Source: Pantoea eucalypti
Lineage (GTDB): Bacteria; Pseudomonadota; Gammaproteobacteria; Enterobacterales; Enterobacteriaceae
Assembly: GCF_009646115.1 (NCBI RefSeq)
Contig: NZ_CP045722.1
Coordinates: 62,001 to 126,000, forward strand
Length of the DNA stretch: 64,000 bases
Direction: 5' to 3'
Positions 37,482-46,584 of this stretch are shown piece by piece. Positions within the stretch are counted from its first letter, which is position 1, and every line of letters starts with the position of its first letter. The notes under the pieces were generated by a model. That model had not been told where the DNA came from. It worked only from the letters and a program-made list of their open reading frames with translations, and ran no database searches. The position numbers were made by a program, and so were the translations under genes.

Positions 37482-38056
37482 ATTATTATTTTCGCTTTTA
37501 TCAGAGTAGGTTGCGCTTAAACTCGCGCTTGCTGGTGTTTTTTAAAAGGAGGGCTAAATGCAGGTCCGTTCGCGTTCAGAACTCGTCGCTGAGTACCGGG
37601 TTCATCATTGATCGGCGCGCTCAACGCCATTGGGTTATCGCCACTAGCGGGAAAACCTTTAGCAATTGCTGTAGTTGGTTTAATGAATGAAGTTGTTACA
37701 TTTTAGTAGCATAAAATAAGCCAGAATGAGGGCCTGGCACTATTCCTGTTTATCTGTCACTCATCTGTTGCCTCTGCTTTTCGCAGCGTTTGCGTGCTAC
37801 GGCGGGCAGATCCCCGCCAATCTCCCCGCGTGTCGAGCAAGGTCGCTTTACTCATAACATTCTCCTTTTTCGTCAGGCCTTTATGCGCAGTTCATCTCTC
37901 CTTACCATGCCGACGCCAGCGCTTTATTAAAAATTAATGTCAGCATTATCAACAACTTCAGTCTGTGCATTTGCATAAACGAAGCGGACGACTATGCTTC
38001 CTGGTGTGACTAGCTAGTCCTTTTTATCTAATGGAACATTGATATGAGGTCTTCCT
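37482..38056. other. Intergenic region with one small gene
   Basis: Apart from the 32-codon leftward gene at 37757-37855 no feature was seen. 37500-37740 should contain the FIST-chemoreceptor promoter. Confidence 0.4.
37757..37855 (-). CDS. Small 32-residue basic protein, unknown
   Basis: Short frame starting MSKATLLDTRGDW and ending RKAEATDE, rich in Arg, Lys and Ser/Thr. AGGAG stands six bases before the ATG, one of the best binding sites in the region, which is the main reason to accept it. No domain recognised; no neighbour shares its strand closely. Confidence 0.5.
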   Translation of the reverse strand: MSKATLLDTRGDWRGSARRSTQTLRKAEATDE

Positions 38057-38233
38057 ATGACACAACAGAAGTACAGAGGTGGTGCCGGCAATTTTGCCAA
38101 CGATCCAGAACGAGCGAGTGAAGCTGGCAGTGCAGGAGGCAAGGTCAGTGGGGGCAACTTCAGAAACGATCCTGAAAAGGCCAGGGAAGCCGGTCGGAAA
38201 GGAGGCAAGATTAGTCGACGTCCTTCTAAGTAA
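38057..38233 (+). CDS. KGG-repeat stress protein (YciG/Con-10 family)
   Basis: A 58-residue hydrophilic, disordered protein. RGGAGNFANDPERASEAG is followed by GGKVSGGNFRNDPEKAREAGRKGGKIS: two copies of the ~20-residue G-G-NF-x-(N)DP-x(2)A-x-EAG-x-KGG repeat of the YciG/GsiB-type general stress proteins. GAGG lies seven bases before the ATG. In E. coli yciG is RpoS-controlled; the same is likely but not visible here. Confidence 0.85.
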   Translation: MTQQKYRGGAGNFANDPERASEAGSAGGKVSGGNFRNDPEKAREAGRKGGKISRRPSK

Positions 38234-38307
38234 TTCTGAATAAAGCGCTTTAGGACGTATTACGCCATGGAGTGGCATCTCTTCCGTTAACACTCAGAAT
38301 AGGTTCA

Positions 38308-39204
38308 TCATTCCCCCTCTTTTAGCCTTAACGCCTCTCTGACCAGGTTAAAAGCCGGTGAATGCTGCTTGCGGCTGGGATAATAGAGATAATAACCGGG
38401 AAACGGTTCGCACCAGCGCTCCAGCACCCGGATCAGCGTGCCCTGCTCCAGCCCTTCTGCGACTTCCTGTTCAGGCAGAAAAGCAATTCCCAAACCGGCC
38501 ACTGCCGCTTCTGCAATGTGTGCCGAAGTGTTGAAGGTTAACTGTCCATTTACCCGCACATTCAACGGCCCTTCTTCTCCGTCAAAATCCCAGACATACA
38601 ACCCACCCGCTGTTGCCTGTCGCATATTAATGCAGTTGTGATGCAGCAGATCGTGTGGGACCTGAGGCGCAGCATGACGACGAAAATAGTCTGGCGCCGC
38701 CACCGCAGCCATTCGTAACGGTGGGGTTATGGGCATCGCCACCATATCTTTATCAATTGTGTCACCCATTCTGACTCCGGCATCAAACCGATCGGCCACG
38801 ATGTTTCGCAAGCCATGATTCGCATCGAATTCGAGTCGGATATCCGGATAAGCCTCCAGCAGTGGCGTCAGTTTTGGCAGCAGGAGTGAACTGAGAATAT
38901 GCGGGCCACAAGTGATGCGTACCGTGCCGGCGGGCTTGTCACGCATCGCAGTCAGCATATCCAGCTCCGCCTCAATTTCATCGAATCGATTGCCAATCGC
39001 CAGGATTAACCGTTCACCTGCTGCGGTCGGTGAGACGTTCCGCGTCGTGCGGGTCAGCAGCCGAATTTCCATCCGGTTTTCCAGGGCAGTAATCGTCTGA
39101 CTCAGCGCGGGCTGCGTAACGCCCAGCAGTGCCGCTGCACGGGTAAAGCTGCCCTCACGCGCTACGGTAATAAAAGCCTGCAGATCATTCATGTTGCGCT
39201 TCAT
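38308..39204 (-). CDS. LysR-family transcriptional regulator
   Basis: A 298-residue LTTR. N-terminal winged helix (FTRAAALLGVTQPALSQTITALENRM, residues about 17-42), then an effector-binding domain. ATG at 39204 follows GGGAG by six bases. Transcribed away from an MFS exporter and a hydrolase gene, with a T-N11-A palindrome in the gap, so it most likely controls them and itself. The pattern RLLTRTTRNVSPTAAGERL puts it in the CrgA/AaeR-like subgroup. Inducer unknown. Confidence 0.93.
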   Translation of the reverse strand: MKRNMNDLQAFITVAREGSFTRAAALLGVTQPALSQTITALENRMEIRLLTRTTRNVSPTAAGERLILAIGNRFDEIEAELDMLTAMRDKPAGTVRITCGPHILSSLLLPKLTPLLEAYPDIRLEFDANHGLRNIVADRFDAGVRMGDTIDKDMVAMPITPPLRMAAVAAPDYFRRHAAPQVPHDLLHHNCINMRQATAGGLYVWDFDGEEGPLNVRVNGQLTFNTSAHIAEAAVAGLGIAFLPEQEVAEGLEQGTLIRVLERWCEPFPGYYLYYPSRKQHSPAFNLVREALRLKEGE

Positions 39205-39227
39205 GTTGCGCTCCCATTGGTGGATTC

Positions 39228-39242
39228 ATAACCGCTGGTTAT
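39228..39242. promoter_or_regulatory. LysR-type operator
   Basis: ATAACC-GCT-GGTTAT, a perfect palindrome with the T-N11-A spacing of LTTR boxes, in the divergent gap between the LysR gene and the MFS gene. Confidence 0.7.
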
Positions 39243-39337
39243 AACCCCATTAAGGATTCATTAGCTAGTCAATATAAAGTTAAACCGTAAAATTTCCTGA
39301 GTTCATCATGACCCCCAACAATGAAACAGGATTCAGC

Positions 39338-40531
39338 ATGACTTCTCCGGAAACAACAGCATATTCCCCTCAGCACAACGTCGCTCATTGGGGTGGCGTC
39401 TGGGCGATGACGCTTTGCGTATTCGCGTTGATCGCATCTGAATTTATGCCAGTCAGCCTCTTATCACCGTTATCATGTGATTTGGCGGTCAGTGAAGGTC
39501 AGGCCGGACAGGGCATTGCTATCTCCGGCGCATTGGCGGTGATGACAAGCCTGTTGATCACCCGTATTGCAGGCAATCTCGACCGCAAAATCCTGTTGCT
39601 GACGCTGACACTTCTAATGGCGCTATCCGGATTGATGGTCGCGATGGCACCCAACTATCTCACCTACATGACTGGCCGGGCGTTGATTGGCGTGGTGATT
39701 GGCGGGTTCTGGTCGATGTCAGCTGCGGTGGCTATCCGGCTGGTCCCCACCGGGCAGGTGCCGCGTGCACTGGCTATTTTTAACGGCGGTAATGCGCTGG
39801 CGACAGTTATCGCTGCACCGCTGGGGAGCTATCTCGGTTCTGTCATCGGCTGGCGTGGCGCTTTTTTCAGCCTGGTGCCGGTGGCCTTGCTCGCCCTGCT
39901 CTGGCAAGGAGTTACGCTGCCGTCAATGCCCGTCGATAAAGCACGGCAGCGAAGCGCAAACCTCCTGCAGCTGCTGCGTTCACCGCTGGTAACAATAGGT
40001 CTTGCCGCCTGCGGACTGCTCTTTATGGGGCAATTCACCCTCTTTACCTATCTCCGTCCGTTTCTGGAAACCGTCACGCAGGTTGACGTTTCTACGCTAT
40101 CGCTGGTGCTGCTGACCATTGGCGTTGCCGGTTTTATCGGAACACTGATCGTCGGGGTTGTTCTGCAGCGTGGATTTTATCTCACCCTGATGATTATTCC
40201 ACTGATCATGGCGTCAGTCGCAGGGCTGCTCATGGTATTCGGTCATCAGCTGTGGCTGGTGGCACCGTTGCTGGGCATCTGGGGACTGGTGGCAACTGCC
40301 GCACCCACCGGATGGTGGGCCTGGGTCGCCAGAACCTTCCCGGATAACGCGGAGACGGGTGGCGGATTAATGGTTGCCATTGTCCAGCTGTCGATTGCTC
40401 TGGGATCGACGCTGGGCGGTCTGGCCTTTGACCATGCAGGCTGGCAGCTCACCTTTGCCATCAGCGCCACATTACTCATCGCTGCCGCTGGACTGGCGTT
40501 GATCACTGCGCGCAAAGAAAGCGCCGCCTGA
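39338..40531 (+). CDS. MFS exporter of the DHA1 type (NepI-like)
   Basis: A 397-residue, twelve-segment drug:H+ antiporter-type exporter. SEFMPVSLLSPLSCDLAVSEGQAGQGIAISGA and GRALIGVVIGGFWSMSAAVAIRLVP match the NepI/AraJ branch of efflux proteins. ATG at 39338 with AGGA six bases upstream; the frame is open from 39308. Divergent from its likely LysR regulator and 65 bases upstream of the hydrolase gene, probably an operon. The exported compound cannot be named. Confidence 0.88.
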   Translation: MTSPETTAYSPQHNVAHWGGVWAMTLCVFALIASEFMPVSLLSPLSCDLAVSEGQAGQGIAISGALAVMTSLLITRIAGNLDRKILLLTLTLLMALSGLMVAMAPNYLTYMTGRALIGVVIGGFWSMSAAVAIRLVPTGQVPRALAIFNGGNALATVIAAPLGSYLGSVIGWRGAFFSLVPVALLALLWQGVTLPSMPVDKARQRSANLLQLLRSPLVTIGLAACGLLFMGQFTLFTYLRPFLETVTQVDVSTLSLVLLTIGVAGFIGTLIVGVVLQRGFYLTLMIIPLIMASVAGLLMVFGHQLWLVAPLLGIWGLVATAAPTGWWAWVARTFPDNAETGGGLMVAIVQLSIALGSTLGGLAFDHAGWQLTFAISATLLIAAAGLALITARKESAA

Positions 40532-40596
40532 TAGCAGATTCATTGTTTAACCGGGCAGCCTGTTGCCCACTTCTCGTCAACCCTGAGGATCCTTTC

Positions 40597-41622
40597 ATGA
40601 GAGCATTAACCCTGATGTTTGGACTGTTGATCAGTTCATTTGCAGCCAGCGCTGCCGATATGTCACGCGGCGCCGACAACTTTTATCAAAGCGATAAAGT
40701 GACCCGCGAAAAAGTGACGTTTAAAAACCAGTATCAGATGGGCGTCACCGGCACCCTGTTCAGACCTAAAGAAGCGAGTAAAACAGCGCGTCTTCCGGCG
40801 ATAGTGGTGGGGCATCCGATGGGCGCAGTCAAAGAGCAGAGCGCCAGTCTCTATGCGCAAAAGATGGCTGAGCAGGGCTTTGTTACCCTGGCAATCGATC
40901 TCTCATTCTGGGGCGAAAGTGAAGGCCAGCCACGTAATGCGGTTTCTCCGGATATCTATGCCGAAGACTTCAGTGCCGCAGTCGATTACCTGGGGACACG
41001 CGAATTTGTCGACCGCAATCGGATTGGTGTGCTGGGCATCTGTGGCAGTGGCAGTTTCGTCATCAGCGCGGCAAAGATCGATCCCCGCATGAAAGCGATA
41101 GCTACCGTCAGCATGTATGACATGGGATCAGCCAACCGTAATGCGCTGAATAAAAGCCAGACGCTGGCTCAGCGCAAGCAGATCATTGAAGCAGCAGCAC
41201 AGCAACGTTATGCGGAATTTACCGGGGGTAAAATCGCTTACACAGGCGGTACACCACACAAAATTGATGCTGATTCACCGCCAGTTGCTAAAGAGTTTTA
41301 TGATTTTTACCGGACACCTCGGGGCGAGTTCACCCCAAAAAGCTCGTCAGCTGCACTAACCACGCACCCGACGCTCACCAGCAATGTGAAGTTCATGAAC
41401 TTCTATCCGTTCAATGATATTGAGACCATCTCTCCGCGCCCAATGCTCTTCATCACCGGTGATAAAGCGCACTCACGCGAGTTCAGTGAAGATGCTTTCC
41501 AGCGCGCAGCTCAGCCCAAAGAGCTGTATATCGTACCTGATGCAGGTCATGTCGACCTTTATGATCGCACTGATCTGATCCCGTTCGCCAAACTGACGGC
41601 TTTCTTTAAACAGAATCTGTAA
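40597..41622 (+). CDS. Exported alpha/beta hydrolase (dienelactone-hydrolase-like)
   Basis: A 341-residue protein. Signal peptide MRALTLMFGLLISSFAASA cut before ADMS, so periplasmic. Alpha/beta-hydrolase features: VVGHPMG (oxyanion region), ILGICGSGSF-type elbow with GICGSG in place of GxSxG (Cys at the nucleophile position), and a late histidine in PDAGHVDLYD. The TGDKAHS segment supplies the acid. ATG at 40597 is preceded by GAGGAT. It follows the MFS gene and probably belongs to its operon. Confidence 0.85.
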   Translation: MRALTLMFGLLISSFAASAADMSRGADNFYQSDKVTREKVTFKNQYQMGVTGTLFRPKEASKTARLPAIVVGHPMGAVKEQSASLYAQKMAEQGFVTLAIDLSFWGESEGQPRNAVSPDIYAEDFSAAVDYLGTREFVDRNRIGVLGICGSGSFVISAAKIDPRMKAIATVSMYDMGSANRNALNKSQTLAQRKQIIEAAAQQRYAEFTGGKIAYTGGTPHKIDADSPPVAKEFYDFYRTPRGEFTPKSSSAALTTHPTLTSNVKFMNFYPFNDIETISPRPMLFITGDKAHSREFSEDAFQRAAQPKELYIVPDAGHVDLYDRTDLIPFAKLTAFFKQNL

Positions 41623-41640
41623 TCTTCTGCTCATCGACTC

Positions 41641-41672
41641 CAGCCCGTCTGCAGAAAACTGCAGACGGGCTG
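41641..41672. terminator. Stem-loop between convergent genes
   Basis: A 14-pair perfect stem CAGCCCGTCTGCAG/CTGCAGACGGGCTG with loop AAAA. There is no long T-run on either side, so termination strength is uncertain. Confidence 0.65.
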
Positions 41673-41681
41673 TCTGCGTGA

Positions 41682-44600
41682 TTAGCCTTTGCGATGGCGG
41701 GTCAGATAATGCTTCACCAGCACAAAGAACAGCGGAACAAAGAACAACGCCAGGACCGTGCCTGCCAGCGTGCCACCGATGATGCCGGTCCCGATGGCAA
41801 TGCGGCTATTAGCACCCGCACCGGTTGCCACCGCCAGCGGGATCACGCCAGCAATAAAGGCGAGTGACGTCATCATAATCGGCCGCAAACGGGTTCGTGC
41901 TGCCTGCAATGCAGCTGCACTCAGCGAACTGCCCCGGCGCACTGCATCTTCTGCAAATTCGATGATTAATATCGCGTTTTTAGAGGTCAGTCCGACCGTG
42001 GTCAGCAACGCCACCTGGAAATAGATATCGTTGCTCAATCCCCGCAGCGCCACTGCCAGCACGGTACCCAACACACCAAGCGGCACCGCCAGCAGCACTG
42101 AGAACGGCACCGACCAGCTTTCATACAGCGCAGCCAGACAGAGGAAAACCACCAGAATCGAGATCGCATAAAGCGTAGTCGATTGCCCGCCCGCCTGTTT
42201 TTCCTGCAGCGAAAGCCCGCTCCACGCGCCCGTCGTGCCTGCAGGTAATTGATTAGCCAGCCGCTCAATCGTATTCATGGCATCGCCGGAGCTAAACCCT
42301 TCGGCATTCTGACCCTGAATTTCATAGGCGGCAGAGCCGTTATAACGATCAAGGCTTTCTGGTCCCATGGTCCACCGGGTCGAGGCAAAGGCCGAGAATG
42401 GCGTCATAGTGCCTTCACTGTTCCGGATGTACCACTTATTCAGATCTGACGGTGCTGAACGATACTGACTGTCGCCCTGCACATAGACCCGCTTCACCCG
42501 TCCACGATCGATGAAGTCATTGATATAAGCACCACCCCAGGCGCTGGTTAGCGTATCGGTCACATCATCCAAATTCAGTCCCAGCGCCACCGCTTTGCTG
42601 GTATCAATGTCAACCTGCAACTGCGGGGTCTGCGGCAGGATATTCGCCCGCACGCCCGTTAACTCCGGGCTTTGCGCTGCGCGTTGTAATAGCTGATCGC
42701 GCAGGTTACCCAATTGTTCACGCGTGGTGCCACCGCTGGCCAGCAGCTCATAGGTGAAGCCGTTGTTCTGTCCCAGACCTGGCACCGATGGCGGCGTCAG
42801 TGCAAAGATCTGCGCATCCCGAATCGACGCCAGCGCATAGGTCGCGCGTCCGGCAATCGCCTCGGCGGAGTTCTCACTGCCGGGTCGCTGGTCCCAGTTT
42901 TTAAGCTTGATAAACGCCATACCGGCATTCTGCGCAGCACCGCTGAAATTAAAGCCGTTAATGGTGAAGATCACATCAACATTCTGTTTTTCTTCAGTCA
43001 GAAACCAGTCAACTATTTGCTGGTTGACGGCCTCTGTACGACTGGCCGTAGCGCCCGCTGGCAATGTAGCCTGAAGCATGATACTGCCCTGATCTTCGGT
43101 CGGCAGGAAACTGCCTGGTAATCGGGTGAACATCACAAACAGCACCACGCCCATTGCCGCATAAAGCGACACCATGACCAGCGGACGACGCAAGGTGCTG
43201 ACCACTTTGTGGCGATACTGGCGCTCGGTGGCGGCATAAAAGCGGTTAAAACCGCCAAAGAAGCCTTTACGATGCGGTGTTGTTGGCCGCAGCAGCATGC
43301 CACACAGCGCGGGCGTCAGGGTCAGCGCCACCACCACGGAGAAGGTCATAGCCGCAATGATGGTGATGGAGAACTGCCGGTAAATCACGCCGGTCGATCC
43401 GGCGAAAAACGCCATCGGCAGAAAGACTGCCGAGAGCACCAGCGCGATAGCCACCAGCGCGCCGGAGATCTCTTTCATCGACTTTTCCGTTGCCTCTCGT
43501 GCCGGCAAACCTTCGTCATGCATGATGCGTTCGACGTTCTCGACCACTACGATTGCATCGTCCACCAGCAACCCGATGGCCAGCACCATGGCAAAAAGCG
43601 TCAGGGTGTTGATGGTGTAGCCGCATAACGCCAGTACACCGAAGGTGCCGAGCAGCACGACCGGCACCGCCAGCGCCGGGATCAGCGTCGCGCGTATGTT
43701 CTGCAGGAACAGGTACATCACTACCACGACCAGCGCGATCGCTTCGATCAGGGTGATCACCACATCCTCAACGGAGATTTTGATGAAATCGGTGCTGTCG
43801 AGCGCATAGGCCACTTCGTAGCCTTGCGGCATTGAGTGGCGATACTCTTCAACTTTGTTTTTCACCAGCGTCGCGGTGGCCAGCGCATTCGCGCCCGGTG
43901 CCAGCATCACCCCGACCCCGGCTGCAGGATGCCCGTTAAGTCGTGTGGTCATGTCATAGGATTCGCCGCCCAGTTCCACCCGCGCCACATCACCCACCCG
44001 CACGATCGCGCCGCTTTTATCACTTTTGACGATGATATTGCGGAACTGCTCTGGCGTCTGCAGTCGCGACTGCGCTCTGACCGTGGCGGTGAGTTGCTGA
44101 TTATCGGGTGATGGCAGGCCGCCGATTTTACCGGCTGAGACCTGAATGTTTTGCGAGCGTATCGCCGCCGACACGTCAGACGGCTGCAACGCATAAGCGT
44201 TTAGTTTGAAAGGATCGAGCCAGATGCGCATCGCGTACTGACCGCCGAACACCTGGATGTCGCCGACCCCTTCGGTCCTGGCCAGCGGCTCCTGCATATT
44301 ACTGACCAGCCAGTCACCGATATCTGTGCTGTTGCTTTTACCCGTGGTGTCATACAGCCCCATCACCAGCAGAAAATTTGACTGCGATTTCGTCACGGTG
44401 ACACCAAGCTGCTGCACCTCGCTGGGCAGACGGGAAAGCGCCTGCTGCACCTTATTCTGTACCTGCACCTGAGCGGTGTCGGGATCCGTGCCCTGGCTGA
44501 ACGTTACAGTGACTGACACGTTCCCCTGCGAGCTGCTGCTGGAGGTGAAATAGAGCAGGTTATCCAGCCCGGTCAATTGCTGTTCAATCACCTGCGTGAC

Positions 44601-44783
44601 GCTGTTCTCCAGCGTTTCCGCTGACGCCCCGGTGTAAGTTGCGCTGATATTCACTGAGGGCGGTGCAACATCGGGATACTGTTCTACCGGTAACAGGGTG
44701 ATAGAGAGTGCGCCAAGCAGCATAATTAAAATGGCAACAACCCATGCAAAGACGGGACGATAAATAAAAAAACGAGAAAACAT
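41682..44783 (-). CDS. RND multidrug efflux pump, HAE1 inner-membrane subunit (AcrB/AcrD-like)
   Basis: A 1033-residue proton-driven efflux transporter. First segment FIYRPVFAWVVAILIML, periplasmic VEQYPDVAPPSVNISATY, proton-relay aspartates in GLLVDDAIVVVENVER (TM4), RND duplicate half after about 540 with TSKNAILIIEFAEDA (relay lysine) and TRLRPIMMTSLAFIAGVIPL. Normal length. No membrane-fusion or outer-membrane partner gene adjoins, as with AcrD, so it must borrow an AcrA-type adaptor and TolC. The promoter must lie within 44784-45000. Confidence 0.95.
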   Translation of the reverse strand: MFSRFFIYRPVFAWVVAILIMLLGALSITLLPVEQYPDVAPPSVNISATYTGASAETLENSVTQVIEQQLTGLDNLLYFTSSSSSQGNVSVTVTFSQGTDPDTAQVQVQNKVQQALSRLPSEVQQLGVTVTKSQSNFLLVMGLYDTTGKSNSTDIGDWLVSNMQEPLARTEGVGDIQVFGGQYAMRIWLDPFKLNAYALQPSDVSAAIRSQNIQVSAGKIGGLPSPDNQQLTATVRAQSRLQTPEQFRNIIVKSDKSGAIVRVGDVARVELGGESYDMTTRLNGHPAAGVGVMLAPGANALATATLVKNKVEEYRHSMPQGYEVAYALDSTDFIKISVEDVVITLIEAIALVVVVMYLFLQNIRATLIPALAVPVVLLGTFGVLALCGYTINTLTLFAMVLAIGLLVDDAIVVVENVERIMHDEGLPAREATEKSMKEISGALVAIALVLSAVFLPMAFFAGSTGVIYRQFSITIIAAMTFSVVVALTLTPALCGMLLRPTTPHRKGFFGGFNRFYAATERQYRHKVVSTLRRPLVMVSLYAAMGVVLFVMFTRLPGSFLPTEDQGSIMLQATLPAGATASRTEAVNQQIVDWFLTEEKQNVDVIFTINGFNFSGAAQNAGMAFIKLKNWDQRPGSENSAEAIAGRATYALASIRDAQIFALTPPSVPGLGQNNGFTYELLASGGTTREQLGNLRDQLLQRAAQSPELTGVRANILPQTPQLQVDIDTSKAVALGLNLDDVTDTLTSAWGGAYINDFIDRGRVKRVYVQGDSQYRSAPSDLNKWYIRNSEGTMTPFSAFASTRWTMGPESLDRYNGSAAYEIQGQNAEGFSSGDAMNTIERLANQLPAGTTGAWSGLSLQEKQAGGQSTTLYAISILVVFLCLAALYESWSVPFSVLLAVPLGVLGTVLAVALRGLSNDIYFQVALLTTVGLTSKNAILIIEFAEDAVRRGSSLSAAALQAARTRLRPIMMTSLAFIAGVIPLAVATGAGANSRIAIGTGIIGGTLAGTVLALFFVPLFFVLVKHYLTRHRKG

Positions 44784-45279
44784 CAGCGGGATCTCTTCCT
44801 TTGGGCGGGGGCAAGACCTGCATTCCTGCGGGCCAACAAACTGCGTTGATTATAGGTTGTACCTTTCGGATAAACATCCTGACATTACCTTTTCTTACAC
44901 CAGGCTGAATGCAGCGATATTTTGCCCCTTAGCTGCTGACAAGCCAGGTTAGCGCTGGCAGGATGGTGATTCTCTGAGCTGATCTGAGCAGCCGGGTAAA
45001 ACCGTCGCTTTTATGCCGGACTGGAGATGATGAACTGCGGCGGGTAAAACGCTGACAGAGAGGAAAGCAAGACGCATGCAAAGGGATGATTATCAGGCTG
45101 GCGGTGGAGCTTAAGCGCATAAAGATTAAAAACAGGCCTCGTTAGCCAGGTGGCATAGTCATACCGGATTGTATCGCTTCCCTTCCCGCGGAACACGATG
45201 ATTTCTCCTTCGGTTCCGTTGTGGGATATATTAGCTGCACTCTCGTGACATTTACTCTGAATAACAGGTATTCCCGGCA
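44784..45279. other. Divergent intergenic region, no gene seen
   Basis: About 500 bases between the RND pump and yajD. The 108-residue minus-strand frame at 45011-45337 overlaps yajD and lacks a binding site, so it is not a gene. Confidence 0.45.
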
Positions 45280-45627
45280 ATGGCTCTGATCCCCAAAAAC
45301 TATACGCGGCTGGAAGGCGGCTATCGTGAGAAAGCACTTAAAATCTATCCATGGGTGTGTGGACGCTGCTCACGCGAGTTTGTCTATTCAAACCTGCGCG
45401 AGCTGACGGTTCACCATATCGATCACGACCACACCAACAATCCGGAAGATGGCAGTAACTGGGAATTGCTGTGTCTCTATTGTCATGACCATGAGCACTC
45501 AAAGTACACCGAGGCTGACCAGTATGGCACCCGCGTAGTGGCAGGCGAGGATGCACAAAAAGATGTCGGTGAGGCTACCTACAACCCCTTTGCTGACCTG
45601 AAGTCGATGCTGAATAAGAAGAAGTAA
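45280..45627 (+). CDS. yajD: YajD-family HNH nuclease
   Basis: A 115-residue protein. CGRCSREF and LLCLYCHDHEHS provide four cysteines for zinc; LTVHHIDHDHTNNPEDGSNWELLC is the HNH core. Matches E. coli YajD across its length. Predicted nuclease with unknown biological role; constitutive housekeeping neighbour rather than defence gene. Followed by an ACTGTC/GACAGT stem-loop at about 45635-45664 without a T-run. Confidence 0.92.
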   Translation: MALIPKNYTRLEGGYREKALKIYPWVCGRCSREFVYSNLRELTVHHIDHDHTNNPEDGSNWELLCLYCHDHEHSKYTEADQYGTRVVAGEDAQKDVGEATYNPFADLKSMLNKKK

Positions 45628-45800
45628 TGGCTTAACTGTCAGGCTGGCCGATCGGCCCGACAGTCTCGCTTCCCGAAGAGGATCTCAACGTCTGGCCGCG
45701 GCCACAACGCACCGTAGTCCGTCATGCCAGATGCCACCCTCACCAGACTCCGCGCGATATGAATCCTGTACCAGCCGGTTATTTCAGATTTTGATATCCG

Positions 45801-46244
45801 TCATGACCGGGTGAACCGTACATCAATCCCCCCCTCACCGACACTCTTTTTGAGGCTACCTGTCGACAGCATCTTTCCTATCGGCGTGTAACTATAGGAG
45901 GTCTGGAATGTCTCGTAAAAAAGCACCAGCGTCTTATTGCCATACAGCATCACATCGCCCTGCTGGATCGTGCCGGGTTTATGCGGATCGTTTTTAAGGG
46001 CAGCAGGCAGGTCTGCAAACTTCTCGTTGCCGTTCAGCTCCTCCATCGTCATGGTGAGCGGAAGTTGCTGTAAAAATGCTTTCGCGGTGGGGTTATCCGC
46101 CAGCGCAATCTCATACGACTGATGGTTGATCGTCATAATAATCTTCATGGGACGCAGCTCTCCAGCCCGATCCGGGCCACTGGCTTTAACGGGCATCAGA
46201 CTATAAGTGGAAAGTAAAACCAGCAAAAGTAAGGCTCTTTTCAT
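45801..46244 (-). CDS. Exported cyclophilin-like-fold protein
   Basis: A 147-residue protein with a signal peptide (MKRALLLLVLLSTYSLMPVK, cut near ASG). The mature domain (MTINHQSYEIALADNPTAKAFLQQLPLTMTMEELNG ... LVLFYETFQTSYSYTPIGKM) matches the cyclophilin-like-2 beta-barrel family. These lack the prolyl-isomerase active residues, so enzymatic activity should not be assumed. ATG at 46244 follows GGAGA by eight bases; the frame is open to 46271. Confidence 0.82.
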   Translation of the reverse strand: MKRALLLLVLLSTYSLMPVKASGPDRAGELRPMKIIMTINHQSYEIALADNPTAKAFLQQLPLTMTMEELNGNEKFADLPAALKNDPHKPGTIQQGDVMLYGNKTLVLFYETFQTSYSYTPIGKMLSTGSLKKSVGEGGIDVRFTRS

Positions 46245-46584
46245 AAGGTTGCTCTCCGGATTATGGTGCATCTATTCAGACATGGCGTGCGTTACTGCAA
46301 TCGCCGTCCAGCCATAATAAACGGGCTCACTTACCCGCCGTTGCCTGATGGTAAAGATTTATCCTTCCTCCTTTCCCTGCCTCATCATCCTGTCGGCGGA
46401 ACTCGGGCGCAGCTTACTCTGCAACAGCCCGGATGCGCTGCGCTTCATCTGATGTGCGGCTTACGTTTCGGGCTGTCGAAACATTTTGAGAAATAATTTC
46501 CCTGAATTACAGCCAGTTTCCACGTTGTTGCCACTGTTTCTGTACCAGGCTTATCGGATAACAATAGAGACACTGTGGAGCATT
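46245..46584. other. Divergent intergenic region, no gene seen
   Basis: About 340 bases holding the promoters of the cyclophilin-like and YdeP-like genes. No clear regulatory motif found. Confidence 0.4.

Noticed and set aside
45011..45337. 108-codon leftward frame
   Set aside because: Overlaps the start of yajD on the other strand; no supporting signal.
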